Shown here: positions 1-10,119 of the stretch, in pieces
Numbering within the stretch: the stretch's first letter is position 1
Layout: every line of letters begins with the position of its first letter
DNA from: Haplomitrium mnioides
Taxonomy: Eukaryota; Marchantiophyta; Haplomitriopsida; Calobryales
DNA length: 33,272 bases
Assembly: GCA_049999725.1 (NCBI GenBank)
Contig: JBNGIS010019754.1
Span: forward strand, 1-33,272
Direction: 5' to 3'
Translations under genes and position numbers: made by a program
Notes under the pieces: generated by a model
The model's database searches: none
The model's input: the letters and a program-made list of their open reading frames with translations, nothing else
What the model was told of the DNA's origin: nothing

Positions 1-112
1 GCATGGACTTTGAAGTCCAAGCCCTCTTGGACATCAAAGTCTATGCGTGCATGGACTTCTTTGTCCATGCGAGCATGGAATTCAATGTCCATCTTAGTTT
101 GGAGTCTAGGGT
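1..112. repeat. 24-bp palindromic tandem array (left copy, about 4.5 units)
   Basis: Successive 24-bp units have the form AGTCNATGCGNGCATGGACT plus a 4-base spacer, each close to a 20-bp inverted repeat. The same array type is at 26552-26966 and 28332-28674. By comparison with the right copy, this piece lies in an intron of the methyltransferase gene, just upstream of the exon that begins near 197. An open frame runs through it only because the unit length is a multiple of three. Confidence 0.8.
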
Positions 113-196
113 CTTTGTTCAAATTGTCTTTCTCTCTAGAGTCTTAAATTTCTTTTTTGCCTCCTCTTATTTTTTTCTGTTTTTTATGTGGGCAAG

Positions 197-1429
197 GGGA
201 CAAAACATTCAAACATTAGGTTGCGAAAAAATTAACCGCATCTGCGAAAGGGCAAAAAAAATTGGAGGTAAAAAAAGCCCCATAAGATCAAGACCATACC
301 CCAACACTAGTTTCCTACCCTCTTGCTTTTCTGCTTTAGTGCCAAAAAGCTAGAGAGTGCAAATTAAGGCAGCAAAATGATGTTGCATCCCTCCCAATTG
401 ATGGAGTTGTGAGAGACGAGGACGAGGACTTAATGCCCTATATTGATGGTCTTAACATGACATATTACTAAGTCCACGAGGAGGCCAACGCTCGTTAGTT
501 GAAGGGATTTATGAAACCTAGAAGTTTCACTTTGGCGATTGCGAATATTCCTTACAGTTACAACCTTAAGGAATGCAAGCATGACAATTCAAATTTTTTT
601 TTCCAAAGATAATATTTTTGACATAGTTTCATTTTTTACAGCAATCACAACGTCGGATTTTTGGTCATTTGTAGTTATACATTCGTCATAACAATTTGGC
701 ATCGTCGATGATACCCTTTTGGAAGTTTGTTGTGCCATCAACCACAACNNNNNNNNNNNNNNNNNNNNNNNNNNNNNNNNNNNNNNNNNNNNNNNNNNNN
801 NNNNNNNNNNNNNNNNNNNNNNNNNNNNNNNNNNNNNNNNNNNNNNNNGCATTGGACTATGGGCTACTAGACAAAAAAAGGAAAGAGGAGCATGAGGCTT
901 TTCAATTTGCAGCCTGCTTTTGCAAGTGGTCTATCTCGGTAGATAATGCTTAGTGTTTTTAGTTGTCCTGCGGTTTCAGCCAAACTAAAACATCCTCCTA
1001 GGAGATGATGCTCATGTGAATGTTTATCAAAGCCTGTAGGCTCTTTACAAATTTTTTATTGACCATTTGTCAACAGAGCAAGATTGGATCTTAGATCTTT
1101 TCTCTGGATCTAGCACAAGCTTTGTATGTGCTTTAAAGCTGATGCAAAATTGCATCACTGTGGAATATGATAGGCGTCAGTCTATCTACATTCCTCAGAG
1201 AGTTTTGATGATGGCTTCCTTGCCATCCAACGTGACAGAGTCACAGATAATATATGCATACCACAAGGAACTTGTTCCTTCTAGTACTGCAGGTGCTAGT
1301 GGTGATTCTGCTGTCGTCTTTGGGACTGGAAAGTCTTGGCAGGACTCTCTAGCTGTTGCAGATGCTTAGCCAATGGATTTTGATAAGATAATTCCTCCTG
1401 AAGAGGATAGAGCCGTGGTTTCTGGTTGA
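197..1429 (+). pseudogene. N6/N4 DNA methyltransferase (C-terminal part), broken left copy
   Basis: This is the paralogue of the minus-strand gene at 25167-28083. Motif IV is degraded here: the right copy's D-I-P-Y-G reads N-I-P-Y-S (544-558). Motif I is at about 1088-1120 and reads L-D-L-F-S-G-S-S-T, close to the family pattern D-x-F-x-G-x-G-T, followed by an acidic V-E-Y-D. Motif IV before motif I is the order of beta-class N6/N4 MTases (the prokaryotic N6_N4_Mtase family), which methylate adenine N6 or cytosine N4 in DNA. The exon probably begins after the AG at 195-196. The end is TGA 1427-1429, but an in-frame TAG at 1367-1369 replaces a codon that is CAG in the other copy. Other stops lie near 470 and 513, frameshifts are present, and the assembly gap 749-848 covers the expected intron. 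It is not functional. Confidence 0.7.
749..848. other. Assembly gap (100 N)
   Basis: Exactly 100 N, a conventional placeholder for a gap of unknown size. By comparison with the right copy it covers the short intron and the start of the next methyltransferase exon. Confidence 0.99.
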
Positions 1430-1444
1430 AGAAATTGTTTTATT

Positions 1445-1450
1445 AATAAA
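1445..1450 (+). terminator. Possible polyadenylation signal of the methyltransferase gene
   Basis: AATAAA lies 16 bases after the TGA of the left methyltransferase copy. The right copy keeps the same AATAAA in the equivalent place (minus strand, 25146-25151), which supports a 3' end signal, although the hexamer is common in AT-rich DNA. Confidence 0.35.
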
Positions 1451-1691
1451 GTTTTTTCTTACAAAGTTTTAGTCTTGTTGCACTTCCAATCCATTTTAAG
1501 TCTTTTCATCACGATTCAATTTGGTGCTTAAAATGGTTTTTGAGAAAAACGATTTGTTTTTTTTTTAAAATTTAGCGAAGAAGTCTATGCTGGCATGGAA
1601 TTTCACTTTCCTTTTCCATTTTTTATTTCTTCTTAGACGACCTTCTACATTCCATGCTTCCAATTACTCAGCAGTCCTGGATCGAAAACAG

Positions 1692-1727
1692 GAACCCTAT
1701 AGCGATTCTTGGTTCAAAGTAGCGGCT
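1692..1727 (+). repeat. Transposon end sequence (36 bp), left copy
   Basis: Its reverse complement begins AGCCGCTACTTTGAACCAA and matches 24326-24361 with about three differences. In both places one side is transposon and the other side is an unrelated retroelement, so this is probably the terminal sequence, a candidate terminal inverted repeat. It contains two copies of CCGCTAC-like sequence about 20 bases apart, the second degraded here. The opposite terminus of neither copy is in the window, so the inverted-repeat status is inferred. Confidence 0.55.
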
Positions 1728-2452
1728 GTTGAAGAAGAAAGTCATGTGCAGTTTCCCAAACCAAAAGCATATGATGGGAAGATGGTTTGTGATGCATATG
1801 AGAATTTCTTGTTTGATTGTGAACAATATTTTGAGGCTATCAACAAAAGAGAATATGGTCAAAGAATTCTATTTGATGCAAGGCAGTTGGAGGGAGTGGC
1901 AAAAACTTGGTGGAGATATCAAATTAAGCAAGCTCAACGTAGAATGGTTGCTCCAATTGCTTCTTGACAAGAGTTCAAAGAAGCGTTGACTCTAAGATTT
2001 AGGGTTTTGAATGCTCCAAAGGTGGAAAAAGATTGCTTGGCAGAATTGAAGCAACTTGGTACGATAAGGAATTATGTCATATAATTTCAGAATATCATTA
2101 TGTAAATTCCTAATATAGGCAAGGGAGAAGTTTAAGATTGCTTTGTTTGAGGATTGAAGGCTCTTACTAGAATGGAAAAGACAATGAGAGAGCCCTCTCA
2201 GCTAGAAGAAGAAACGTGCATGGCTGAATGATACGACTCATTGCTAGCAACTACCGAAGTTAGGCCACGATCACAACAAGCTTTACCAAATGTTTGTGTG
2301 CCACCAAATAAGGCTATACCCATAGAGATTGATGCAACACAAAGAGTGGCACTCACCAATGTGGAGCGTGAGTGCCTATGCCAAAGTGGAGGATGTTCTT
2401 ATTGTCGACAACTTGGTCACATGATTGCAAATTGCCCACGTCAACAAAATTG
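1728..2452 (+). pseudogene. gag: Element A gag with zinc knuckle
   Basis: The capsid-like part includes the segment K-A-Y-D-G-K-M-V and the W-W-R-Y segment near 1910, both shared with elements B and C. The C-terminal knuckle CSYCRQLGHMIANC at about 2396-2440 is a C-x2-C-x4-H-x4-C retroviral zinc finger that binds the element's RNA during packaging. The reading frame changes and has stops near 1965, 2082 and 2230, so it is broken. The 5' part is replaced by the transposon end. Element B has lost its knuckle, so this copy shows the family's ancestral Gag layout best. Confidence 0.8.
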
Positions 2453-2545
2453 ATTGTACGCTCTTGTTCAAGCAAAAACTATTGAAGAAGAAAATCAAAG
2501 AAACCACCCACCTTAGTAAAGACAATTGAGTAGTTTACTGAGAGC

Positions 2546-4340
2546 TTGATTAGTTTCAATAGAATGAAAAGCTCGACAAAAATTACAAGCATAATGTTTC
2601 ATTTAGACGAAATTGTTGATGAGCATTCTTGCAGAATGTTGGTAGATTGTAGAAGTTTTGAAAAGTCATGTCATTACATTTTGCAAAGAAAATCAAAGCT
2701 AAAGCTTTACCTATCAAGGGAAGTTTTGTAACTATGGCCAAAGGCCAAAAACATGAGGTGTTCCACTCACACAAGCCATGTCTTCTAAGGATTGGCAAAG
2801 AGTATGAGGAATCTATAGATTTTGTTATTGCACCCGCACAGTATGACATTCTTTTGATCTTACCTTGTCTTAAAGATCCATCCACTCAAGTTGGTTGGGT
2901 GAAACGACAAATTCAAGTTATTTTACAAGGAAATCAAAATTTTTAAAGCATTCGACACCATTGGTGAAGAAGCCCAAGTTAGTTCAACATAATGTTTTGA
3001 TGGAGAAAGAGTTGCATGTCTTTGTTGTATGGATCAAGCCTATTGTGGACTTGAATAAGGAGGGAGGAAATTTGTATCAACCAGAATAATTGAAGATATT
3101 TTGAAGGAGTTTTTAGATGTGTTTCTAGATGATTTTCCAAAAGGGTTGCCAGATGATTGTGGAATGCCCTTTTTGATTGAGCTAATACCAAGAAGTACTC
3201 TTTATAATCAATATATATATCAATTATCGCCACAAGAGTTGGAAGAGCTTCGTAAGACCTTAGCATATCTTCTTGAGAAGTATTTCATTCAGCATAGTAC
3301 TTCGTCTTGGAAAGCACTATTATTCTTTGTACCAAAGAAAGATGGTGGATTTTGTCTTTGTATTGATTATAGCAATTCGAACAATCAAATCGTAAAGAAT
3401 GCATATCTCTTACCGCGTATTGATGATTTGTTGGATCAATTCAGTGGTGTGCAGTTCTTTTCCAAGCTGGATCTTTAAAGTGGTTGTTGGGAAATTTCTA
3501 TCAAGCCAAGTGATGTGCCGAAGATAGCTTTTCACATGAGGTATGGACATTTTGAGTGGAAGGTCTTTATATTTGGTCTCACTAATGCTCTAGCCATATT
3601 CATGGATCAAATGCATCAAATTTTTAATGGGTCATTGGATGCCATTCTTATTTTTAGCAAAACTAAAGTTGAACATTCCAATCATATGAAAAAAGTTTTG
3701 CAAAGATTGCGCAATTAGAAGTTTTATTGCAAGAGATCAAAGTGCAAATTTTGGAAGCAAGAGGTTACTTACTTAGGGCACAAGGTGTCTATGGATGGCA
3801 TAAAGATGAAAGAAGAGAAAATTAAGGCTATTACAGAGCAGCCAACACTGAAGGAGACAAAGGATATTAGAACCTTCAATGGATTGGCAAGCTTATATTG
3901 ATGATTCATCCATTATTATGCACATGTTGCTGCACCACTTGCAGATCTGCTAGACAAAGAGGTCAAGTTTCAATTTACTGCCAAAGAGCAAGCGACATTT
4001 CAACAACTCAAGAATGTAGTCTCTTCCCGTCCTATTCTACAACCATATGATCCAAATGCACATTGTATAGTTGATTTTGATGCTTCTAATTTTGCTATTG
4101 GAGCATTTTTGCAGCAAGAGTTTGAGGGTGGACTTCATCCACTTGCCTTCATATCACACCGATTAAATGCAGAGAGAGAAATTACTCTACAAGGGATTGA
4201 GAGCAATTAGCAATGGTTTATGCTACCAAGGTATGGAGACACTATCTTTTAGGAAGACCTATGCTTATACATACAAATCACAAGCCATTGTTACAATCAA
4301 TCCATTTGAAAAATATGACAAGTCGTCATTATCGATGTGA
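2546..4340 (+). pseudogene. pol: Element A protease, reverse transcriptase and RNase H (broken)
   Basis: The protease-like part (about 2583-2890) has an R-M-L-V-D-C segment at the active-site position. The reverse transcriptase begins near 3101 and includes V-P-K-K-D-G-G (3332-3352) and F-G-L-T-N-A (about 3572-3589). The stretch that should hold the catalytic F-L-D-D is deleted: the sequence passes from G-S-L-D to A-I-L-I-F-S near 3640, while element B keeps F-L-D-D at 8606-8617. RNase H follows to about 4335, with D-F-D-A-S-N-F-A-I-G near 4074-4103. Stops occur at about 3476, 3716 and 3900. Loss of the catalytic aspartates means this copy could not reverse-transcribe. Confidence 0.85.
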
Positions 4341-4868
4341 TGTAACGGACACCAACTTTAGTAAGCAAAGACTAAAACTAGAGAAAAGTATAGACACAAC
4401 TATGTCTAGAAAGTCATTGCTAAGTTAGAGTACGAATAAGCGGTGGTTATTTAAGAGAGAGTGACACGTGGCAAAAGGAGGGAAAGTCAACGAATTAAAG
4501 TGAAACAAGAAGAACATCTTAAGAGGATAAGGACACGTGGCAAGTGCAGAATTAAAGAATAATGGAAGGACACGTGGCGAAAGGAGAAGAAAAGAGAAAT
4601 AGAAGGTTCTAAAGATAAGGACACGTGGCGGATGCAGAACTAAAGTAGAAGGTGGTCCAATGAGAGAGAGATAGAAAAGGGTGGTCCAATGAGAGGAGGA
4701 GAGATAAAGAACCAATCGGGTTCTTCCACCTATGTAAGCAAGTTGCTTTCTATTGAGTATATAAAGAAGGGAGAGTGCTTTGTTAGGCATCTCTTACCTT
4801 GTGAGCTTGAAGTCTCTTTTGTGCGCTAACTTCTTGTACTTGTCCTAACTTGTATGTGTAGTGTTACA
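4341..4868 (+). repeat. Solo LTR of another retrotransposon family (528 bp)
   Basis: The segment starts TGTAAC and ends GTTACA, a perfect 6-bp inverted repeat with the TG...CA ends of an LTR. Flanking it are TGTGA (4336-4340) and TATGA (4869-4873). The intact paralogous site in element B reads TGGGA, so each flank is one change from the probable 5-bp target duplication. The gypsy RNase H region stops at the left edge and resumes at the right edge. No internal coding region is present, so this is a recombined solo LTR. Its orientation is taken from the TATA-like TATATAAA at 4758-4765 near the right end. Confidence 0.75.
4463..4629 (+). promoter_or_regulatory. Four G-box/ABRE motifs (GACACGTGGC) within the solo LTR
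   Basis: GACACGTGGC occurs at 4463-4472, 4532-4541, 4569-4578 and 4620-4629. CACGTGGC is the classical plant G-box / ABA-response core bound by bZIP and bHLH factors. The repeats lie 130-300 bases upstream of TATATAAA (4758-4765), a promoter-like layout expected in the U3 part of an LTR. Any stress or hormone response is inferred. Confidence 0.6.
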
Positions 4869-6480
4869 TATGAGTATCAATTGCAACTCTTTGATATCAA
4901 GCTAGAGTACAAGCTTCGAAGGTTCCACACCATTCCTGATGCATTGTCAAGAATGCCAAATCATCGAGTAAATACAATAAAGGTGGATAACATTAGTATA
5001 TTACATATGGATGAGAGAGCTAATAGGAGTTATTGCCAGAAGCTATAAGAAGATGTTTTTTTAGTCTTGTTCGGACACAATTGGTCGTCAACAATAATGA
5101 GTATCATTCTTTTTCCATTTGATATGGTATTCTATATTGAGACCACTAAATATATGTTCCACAAGATGATACACTTTGAATGGCTCGTTTACAAGAAGCA
5201 TATGACATTCCCATTTGAGGACATCTTGGAGTAGATAAAACTACAGAGTTGCTTCAACGACACTTGGTGGTGGCCTAACTTGGCTCGAGATGTTCATGGT
5301 TTTGTTCGTTCGTGTGAAATTTGTCAATGAAACAAAGCTTCAATTGAATTAAAGACCAGCGAGACTTCTTCAGCCACTACCAATTCCTACTGCTCGTTGG
5401 GAACATGTAAGTTTGGATCTTGTCACTTCACTTCCAACTACGCCTCGTGGGTTTACTGCCATTGTGATGTTTGTGGACAAGCTCAGCAAGCATATTCATT
5501 TAGCCCTGACAGTGGATACATTAGATGCTCTACAATTGGCAAGAAAATTATTGTGATACTCTCTTCCGTCATCATGGAATGCCCAAGGTGTTAATATCTG
5601 ATAGGGATCTACATTTCATCGGAAAGTTTTGGTGAGAGTTGCTCAAACTTTTAGGCACCAAACTCTCTATGTCTATTGCTTATAATCCTCGAATAGATAT
5701 GCAAATGGAGCGCATAATCGTGATGTGGAGGATAAACATCATGCATTCATGAATGTTCATCATACCCATTGGGATAGTTCCTTACTGGGTGTGGAGTTCA
5801 CCTACAACAACTCCAAACAAGCAAGTACTGGGTATTCTCATTTCTTTCTTAATTCTAGTCAACATCCTCTTGTTTTTCATGGTTTTCTTTCTCCTTCTTC
5901 TTCCAATGTTCTAAGTATTTCTATTTTTTGTCTCGTTTATCTACTTCCTTGCAAGATGCTCAAAATTGGCAAAACAAATATGTCGATAGTTGTCGTCGTG
6001 ATTGCTCTTACACTTTATAAATAAGTGACCAAGCTATATTATCTACTCACAATTTCCTATTGTCTTTAGATACTCAAGTTCGTAAGTTATCTCTTGCTTG
6101 GATTGGTCCTTTCTATTTATCAAGTTATTTCTCTTCTTGCTTATAAACTTGACCTTCCTCTTCATATAAAGATTCACCTTGAGTTTCATGTTTCTAAACT
6201 TAAGCTTTTTTGTTTCTAGTCCATCGTCTTTTCCAAATCGTATTCAACTTCCTCTTTTGGCTATTGTTCTTGATGATCATGAAGAATTTGAAGTGGACCA
6301 TATTTTGGCCAAAAGAGTTATCAAGCGAGAGTGGCATCCACAAGCTCAACACAAGGTTTTGTAGAAAAGCTATTCACTTCATGATTCTACTTGGGAACCT
6401 TCTTCAAATTTTGAGAATTTTCAAGAGGCTATTCAGATATTTGAAATTTGTGGCAATAACGAGGACATCATTGATTAGAA
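4869..6480 (+). pseudogene. pol: Element A integrase and chromodomain (broken)
   Basis: Coding resumes after the solo LTR with the end of RNase H (R-R-F-H-T-I-P-D-A-L-S-R-M, about 4918-4956). The integrase zinc-binding part has R-S-C-E-I-C-Q near 5310. The catalytic core follows in shifting frames to about 6000. A chromodomain-like tail (V-D-H-I-L-A-K-R near 6293, then an R-E-W-H-P segment and T-W-E-P near 6390) lies just before the LTR. Chromodomains of this kind steer chromovirus integration to particular chromatin. Stops and frameshifts are numerous and the protein is not intact. Confidence 0.8.
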
Positions 6481-6491
6481 TATGGGGATTA

Positions 6492-6863
6492 TGTAATAGT
6501 ACAAGTCTAAGGTTGTGCTATTTATAAGAAAATAAAGAGGAGTGAAGGAAGTGGTAGAGAGTCACTTTTAGGGTTGAGATAAGATTACTTGCCTTTGAAG
6601 TCACTTTTAGTAGAGAGTCCTTTTTAGGGTTGAAATTAGAAGTGACTTGTAAGTGAAGAAAGAGGGATAATACCCTCTTCTCTTGTGCTTCTTTGCCCCA
6701 CTCCTTATTTAGAAGTTCCTCTCAATTCGGTTTGGCTCATTGGTTGCTTGCCTTTGGCTAGCACTCTTAGCTTTGCTTGCTTATTGTCTTTGAGTAGTAT
6801 AGCTCTATTGGAGTTATCTTGAAGTTATTGCTCATTTGGAAGTTGGCTTTGAGTTCTTTTACA
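6492..6863 (+). repeat. LTR shared by elements A and B (372 bp)
   Basis: It starts TGTAATAGTACAAG and ends CTTTTACA. It aligns over its length with the LTR at 19782-20174 and, inverted, with 20498-20867. It follows element A's chromodomain and purine tract, as a 3' LTR would, and directly precedes element B's gag, as a 5' LTR would. The primer-binding site and the first codons of gag are missing after it: the sequence goes straight from TTTTACA to a point inside gag, a local deletion. Confidence 0.85.
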
Positions 6864-7500
6864 AACGACTTGAACATCTTTCATGCCTTTTGGAAGAAAT
6901 GATGAAAGAAAGAGCAACTTTTTGAGAAGAAGAGAGTTATGAGCGATTTCAATGCCAAAAGCATATGATGGGAAAATGGTTTGTGGTGCATTCGAGAACT
7001 TCGTATTTGATTGTGAGCAATATTTTGAAGCTACAAACATTAGAAGAGATGGTCAACAAATTCTATTTGCAGTAAGTCAATTGGAATGAGTTGCAAAGAC
7101 TTGGTGGAGATATCAAATAGAACAAGCACAACGTGGATTTGTTCCTCTTATTATTTCTTGGTGTGAATTCAAAGAAGCGGTGAATTCAAGATTTAGGGTT
7201 GTAAATGCTTCAAAAGTAGCAAGAGATTGATTGGCCGAATTGAAGCAACTTGGTATTGTTAGAAGCTATGTTACACATTTTCAAGATACAATTATACAAA
7301 TTCCTAATATAAGAGAAGAAGAAGCACTAGACCGCTTTGTTCAGAGATTGAAGCCTCGCACGAGAATGGAAGTTAACATAAGAGAGCCAACTTAATTAAA
7401 AGAAGCAATACGCATGGCAAAGCGGTATGACTCATTACTTATTGCTATAGAAGCTTGATCACGTTATCAACCATTTGAACACCATATTCAAAACTTTGCA
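6864..7500 (+). pseudogene. gag: Element B gag (broken, zinc knuckle lost)
   Basis: The sequence matches element C's gag from its H-L-E-H-L segment onward and includes the K-A-Y-D/K-H-M-M region near 6955 and the W-W-R-Y segment near 7100. Frame changes and stops (for example near 6930 and 7090) break it. After about 7470 it passes almost directly into the protease region: the CCHC knuckle seen in element A at about 2396-2440 has no counterpart here, so that part was deleted. Confidence 0.75.
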
Positions 7501-9345
7501 AGCTCTAATGGAACTAAAGTTTCCACAAGGATTCAAGGTACTTTGTTCCATCTTGATGGTATAATTGAGAAGCACTCTTGTAGAATGTTGGTGGATAGTT
7601 GTAGTTCTAAATTTATGTCTCTACATTTTGCTAAGGTAATCAAAGCAAAATTTAGGCCTATCAAAGGGAGTGTTGTGACTGTGGCTGATGGCAAAAATGA
7701 TGACGTGTTTTTCTCTCAAAAGCTATTCCTTCTAAGGATTGGAAAAAAGTATGTGGAATCTATGCATTTTGTTATTTCACTTATACAATATGACATCATT
7801 TTAGGGATGCCTTGGCTTGAAGATTGATCTGCTCAATTTGATTGGATAAAATGACAAATTCAAGTTACTTTACAAGGTAAGAAATTTTTTTTGAAGCGTT
7901 TGACATCGTTGGTGAAGAAGCCTAAATCAATTCAACATGTTAATTCAGTGGAGCAAGAGTTGTCTATCTTTGTTGTTTGGATCAAGCCAATTATGGAGTT
8001 GAGTAAGGAAGGAGGAAAAGGTGCACCTATCTTAATAATAGACGATATTTTGAAAGAGTTTGCATATGTGTTTTGGGAGGATTTGCCAAAGGGATTGCGA
8101 GATATCGAGGAATGCCTTTTTCGAATGAGTTGATATCGAGAAGTACTCCTTATAATCGACCTATATATCGGTTATCACCACAAGAATTAGAGGAGCTTCA
8201 AAAGACATTGACGAATCTTCTTGAAAAGGATTTCATTTAATATAGTACTTTGCCTTAAGGAGCTTCGGTATTCTTTGTAGCAAAGAAAGATGGTGGATTT
8301 CGTCTTCGTATAGATTATCGAGGATTGAACAATCAAATAGTGAAGAATGCTTATCTTCTACCTTGTATTGATGATTTGTTGGATCAACTGAATGCTGCGT
8401 GACTCTTTTCTAAGTTGAATCTTAGAAGTGGCTATTGGCAAATTCCTATCAAGCCAAGTGATGTACCAAATACAACTTTTTTGCACAAGGTATGAGAACT
8501 TTGAGTGGAAGGTTCTTACATTTTCTCTTACTAATGCTCTGACGATATTCATAGATCAAATGCATAAATTTTTTTCATAGGTTATTGGATAAATCAGTGT
8601 TGGTGTTTTTGGATGATATCCTTATCTTTAGTAAAAGTAAAGTTGAGCATCATGCTCATCTCAAGGAAGTATTACAAAGACAATGTAATTGGAATTTTTA
8701 TTGCAAGAAGTCTAAGTGTGAGTTTTGGAAGCAAGAGGCGACTTACCTAGAGCACTAAGTGTCTATAGATGGCATCAAGATGGAGGAAAAGAAAATTAAG
8801 GCTATTGCAAAGTGGCTAACACCAAAAGATGCAAAGGATGTTCGAGCTTTCAATGGGTTAGTAAGTTTTTATCGAAGATTCATCCATTACTTTGCTCATA
8901 TTGTTGCACCGCTTATGGATCTGCTAGGTATGGAGGCAAAGTTTCAATGGATGACCAAAGAGTAAGAGGAATTTCAACAACTCAAAGATGATGTGTCTTC
9001 TCATCCAATTCTACAGCAGTATGACCCAAATGCAAGTTGTATAGTTGATTTTGATGCCTCTAATTTTGCTATTGGAGTAGTGTTACAACAAGTGTTTGCG
9101 GATGGACTTCATTCAATTGCCTTCATGTCATGTCGACTAAATATGGTAGAGAGGAATTATTTTGCTAGGAATAGAGAGCAGTTGACGATGGTTTATGCTA
9201 CTAAGGTTTGGAGACACTATCTTTTAAGAAAGTAGTTACTTTTGCGCACCGATCACAAGCCTTTGCTCTAGTTAATTCATTTGGAAAATATAACAAGTCA
9301 TCATCATTGATGGGAAGATCAACTACAACTCTTTAATATCAAGTT
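7501..9345 (+). pseudogene. pol: Element B protease, reverse transcriptase and RNase H (broken)
   Basis: The protease region (7543-7827) has R-M-L-V-D-S-C-S-S at the active-site position and ends in I-I-L-G-M-P-W-L. The reverse transcriptase spans about 8040-8760 and keeps the catalytic F-L-D-D-I-L at 8606-8623, plus [12 protein letters not shown] near 8285-8320. RNase H has V-D-F-D-A-S-N-F-A-I-G near 9050-9080 and R-T-D-H-K-P-L-L near 9246-9270. Stops occur at about 7826, 8238, 8400, 8756, 8963 and 9233. Element E cuts in right after F-N-I-K at 9345. Catalytic residues survive, but the frame does not. Confidence 0.85.
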
Positions 9346-9471
9346 TGTCGTACGCATACACATCGCTTACACAACTACATTGTCCACACACATTCCATGA
9401 CATCTACAGACATACAACAGAGAATGACAAACAATTAAGTCTCATGCACATACAATGCATGAGACCCCACA
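9346..9471 (-). repeat. Partial LTR of element E (first third)
   Basis: These 126 bases match 9739-9864 at a constant offset of 393. They follow the full LTR (minus strand) with one extra base between, giving an LTR-LTR junction. The outer edge reads ACGACA and abuts element B at the AGTT duplication. Confidence 0.75.
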
Positions 9472-9473
9472 AT

Positions 9474-9864
9474 GCTTTTCTTCGAGTGATACCTTCTCAA
9501 AGAAATTCCCAAAAGTGTGTTGATCTTCCGATATTAGAACCAACACACCTTTGCTCACAAGGAATCCACGCTTCTCTAAGAACTTCAATATCATAGCTAT
9601 ACTCTTGGTTCATAAATGAAGTGAGACATCGAAAGATGACCTTTCGATGAGAGTACATGGCCTTATATACTAAGGCACAAAAAGACAAAAAACTCAAAAT
9701 GTCTAAAAATAGCAAATTACATGGAATGTTGTGACAGCTGTCGTGCGCATACACATTGCTTACACAACTATATCGTCCACATACATTCCATGACATCTAT
9801 AGACATACAACAGAGAATGACAAACAATTGAGTCTCATACGCGCACAATGCATGAGACCTCACA
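9474..9864 (-). repeat. Full LTR of element E (about 391 bp)
   Basis: On the minus strand it starts TGTGAGGTCTCATGC right after the purine tract AGAGGGGCGAT and ends AAAAGCA, that is TG...CA. Its inner two thirds (9476-9736) match 17917-18177, both 261 bp. It contains the palindrome GACAGCTGTC (9732-9741), the point where the outer ends of the insertion lie. An alternative reading takes TGTCAC...ACGACA (9736-9346) as the LTR. The purine tract favours the first reading and the target duplication is compatible with the second. Confidence 0.65.
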
Positions 9865-9865
9865 A

Positions 9866-9876
9866 TCGCCCCTCTA
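9866..9876 (-). other. Polypurine tract of element E
   Basis: AGAGGGGCGAT on the minus strand lies directly before the TG of the LTR. It is the usual primer site for second-strand synthesis and supports this LTR boundary. Confidence 0.5.
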
Positions 9877-10119
9877 GCTGGTGGTCAGGTCTCCTAACAC
9901 TAGCTAGCTATCTATCTCCTAGAAATTTGATATACACCTATTGATGCAAAGACTAGGAGGCCGGGTGCAATGGAGCCCCATCATTCACCTCCTGTAATCT
10001 ATACCAACCCTAGAACTCAATGGAAACTAGTTGTTCTATGAACAATGAGGGTAGAACCATGATCCGCCAAGAAAAGTAACCAATGGAGGCGTCAAACATG
10101 ACACATGCCATCTTCTAAA

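Larger units (their letters stand above)
1..1727 (+). mobile_element. Left, partial copy of the methyltransferase-bearing DNA transposon
   Basis: The segment 1-1683 matches, in reverse complement, the segment from about 24899 to 26740. The match includes the palindromic array, the methyltransferase coding region, the 3' flank and a block at 1577-1683. After 1683 this copy jumps to a 36-bp end sequence (1692-1727), which is also the end of the right copy (24326-24361). About 537 bp that lie between these two blocks on the right are missing here. Immediately after 1727 the sequence becomes retrotransposon gag of element A, so the element seems to have inserted there. Its other end lies before the window. 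The two copies differ at many bases, so they are separate old insertions or an old inverted duplication, not an assembly artefact. Confidence 0.65.
1728..6491 (+). mobile_element. Element A: decayed Ty3/gypsy chromovirus, lacking its 5' LTR
   Basis: Reading left to right it holds gag with a CCHC knuckle, aspartic protease, reverse transcriptase, RNase H, integrase and a C-terminal chromodomain, the order of plant Ty3/gypsy chromoviruses. The left end is cut by the transposon end at 1727. The right end runs through a purine-rich tract (TATGGGGATTA) into the LTR at 6492. A solo LTR of another family interrupts it at 4341-4868. Many stops and frameshifts show that it is an old relic. It is closely related to element B (6492-20174). 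Confidence 0.9.

Noticed and set aside
4425-4790. A 121-codon minus-strand frame
   Set aside because: It lies within the solo LTR antisense to its TATA-like box and has no recognisable motif.
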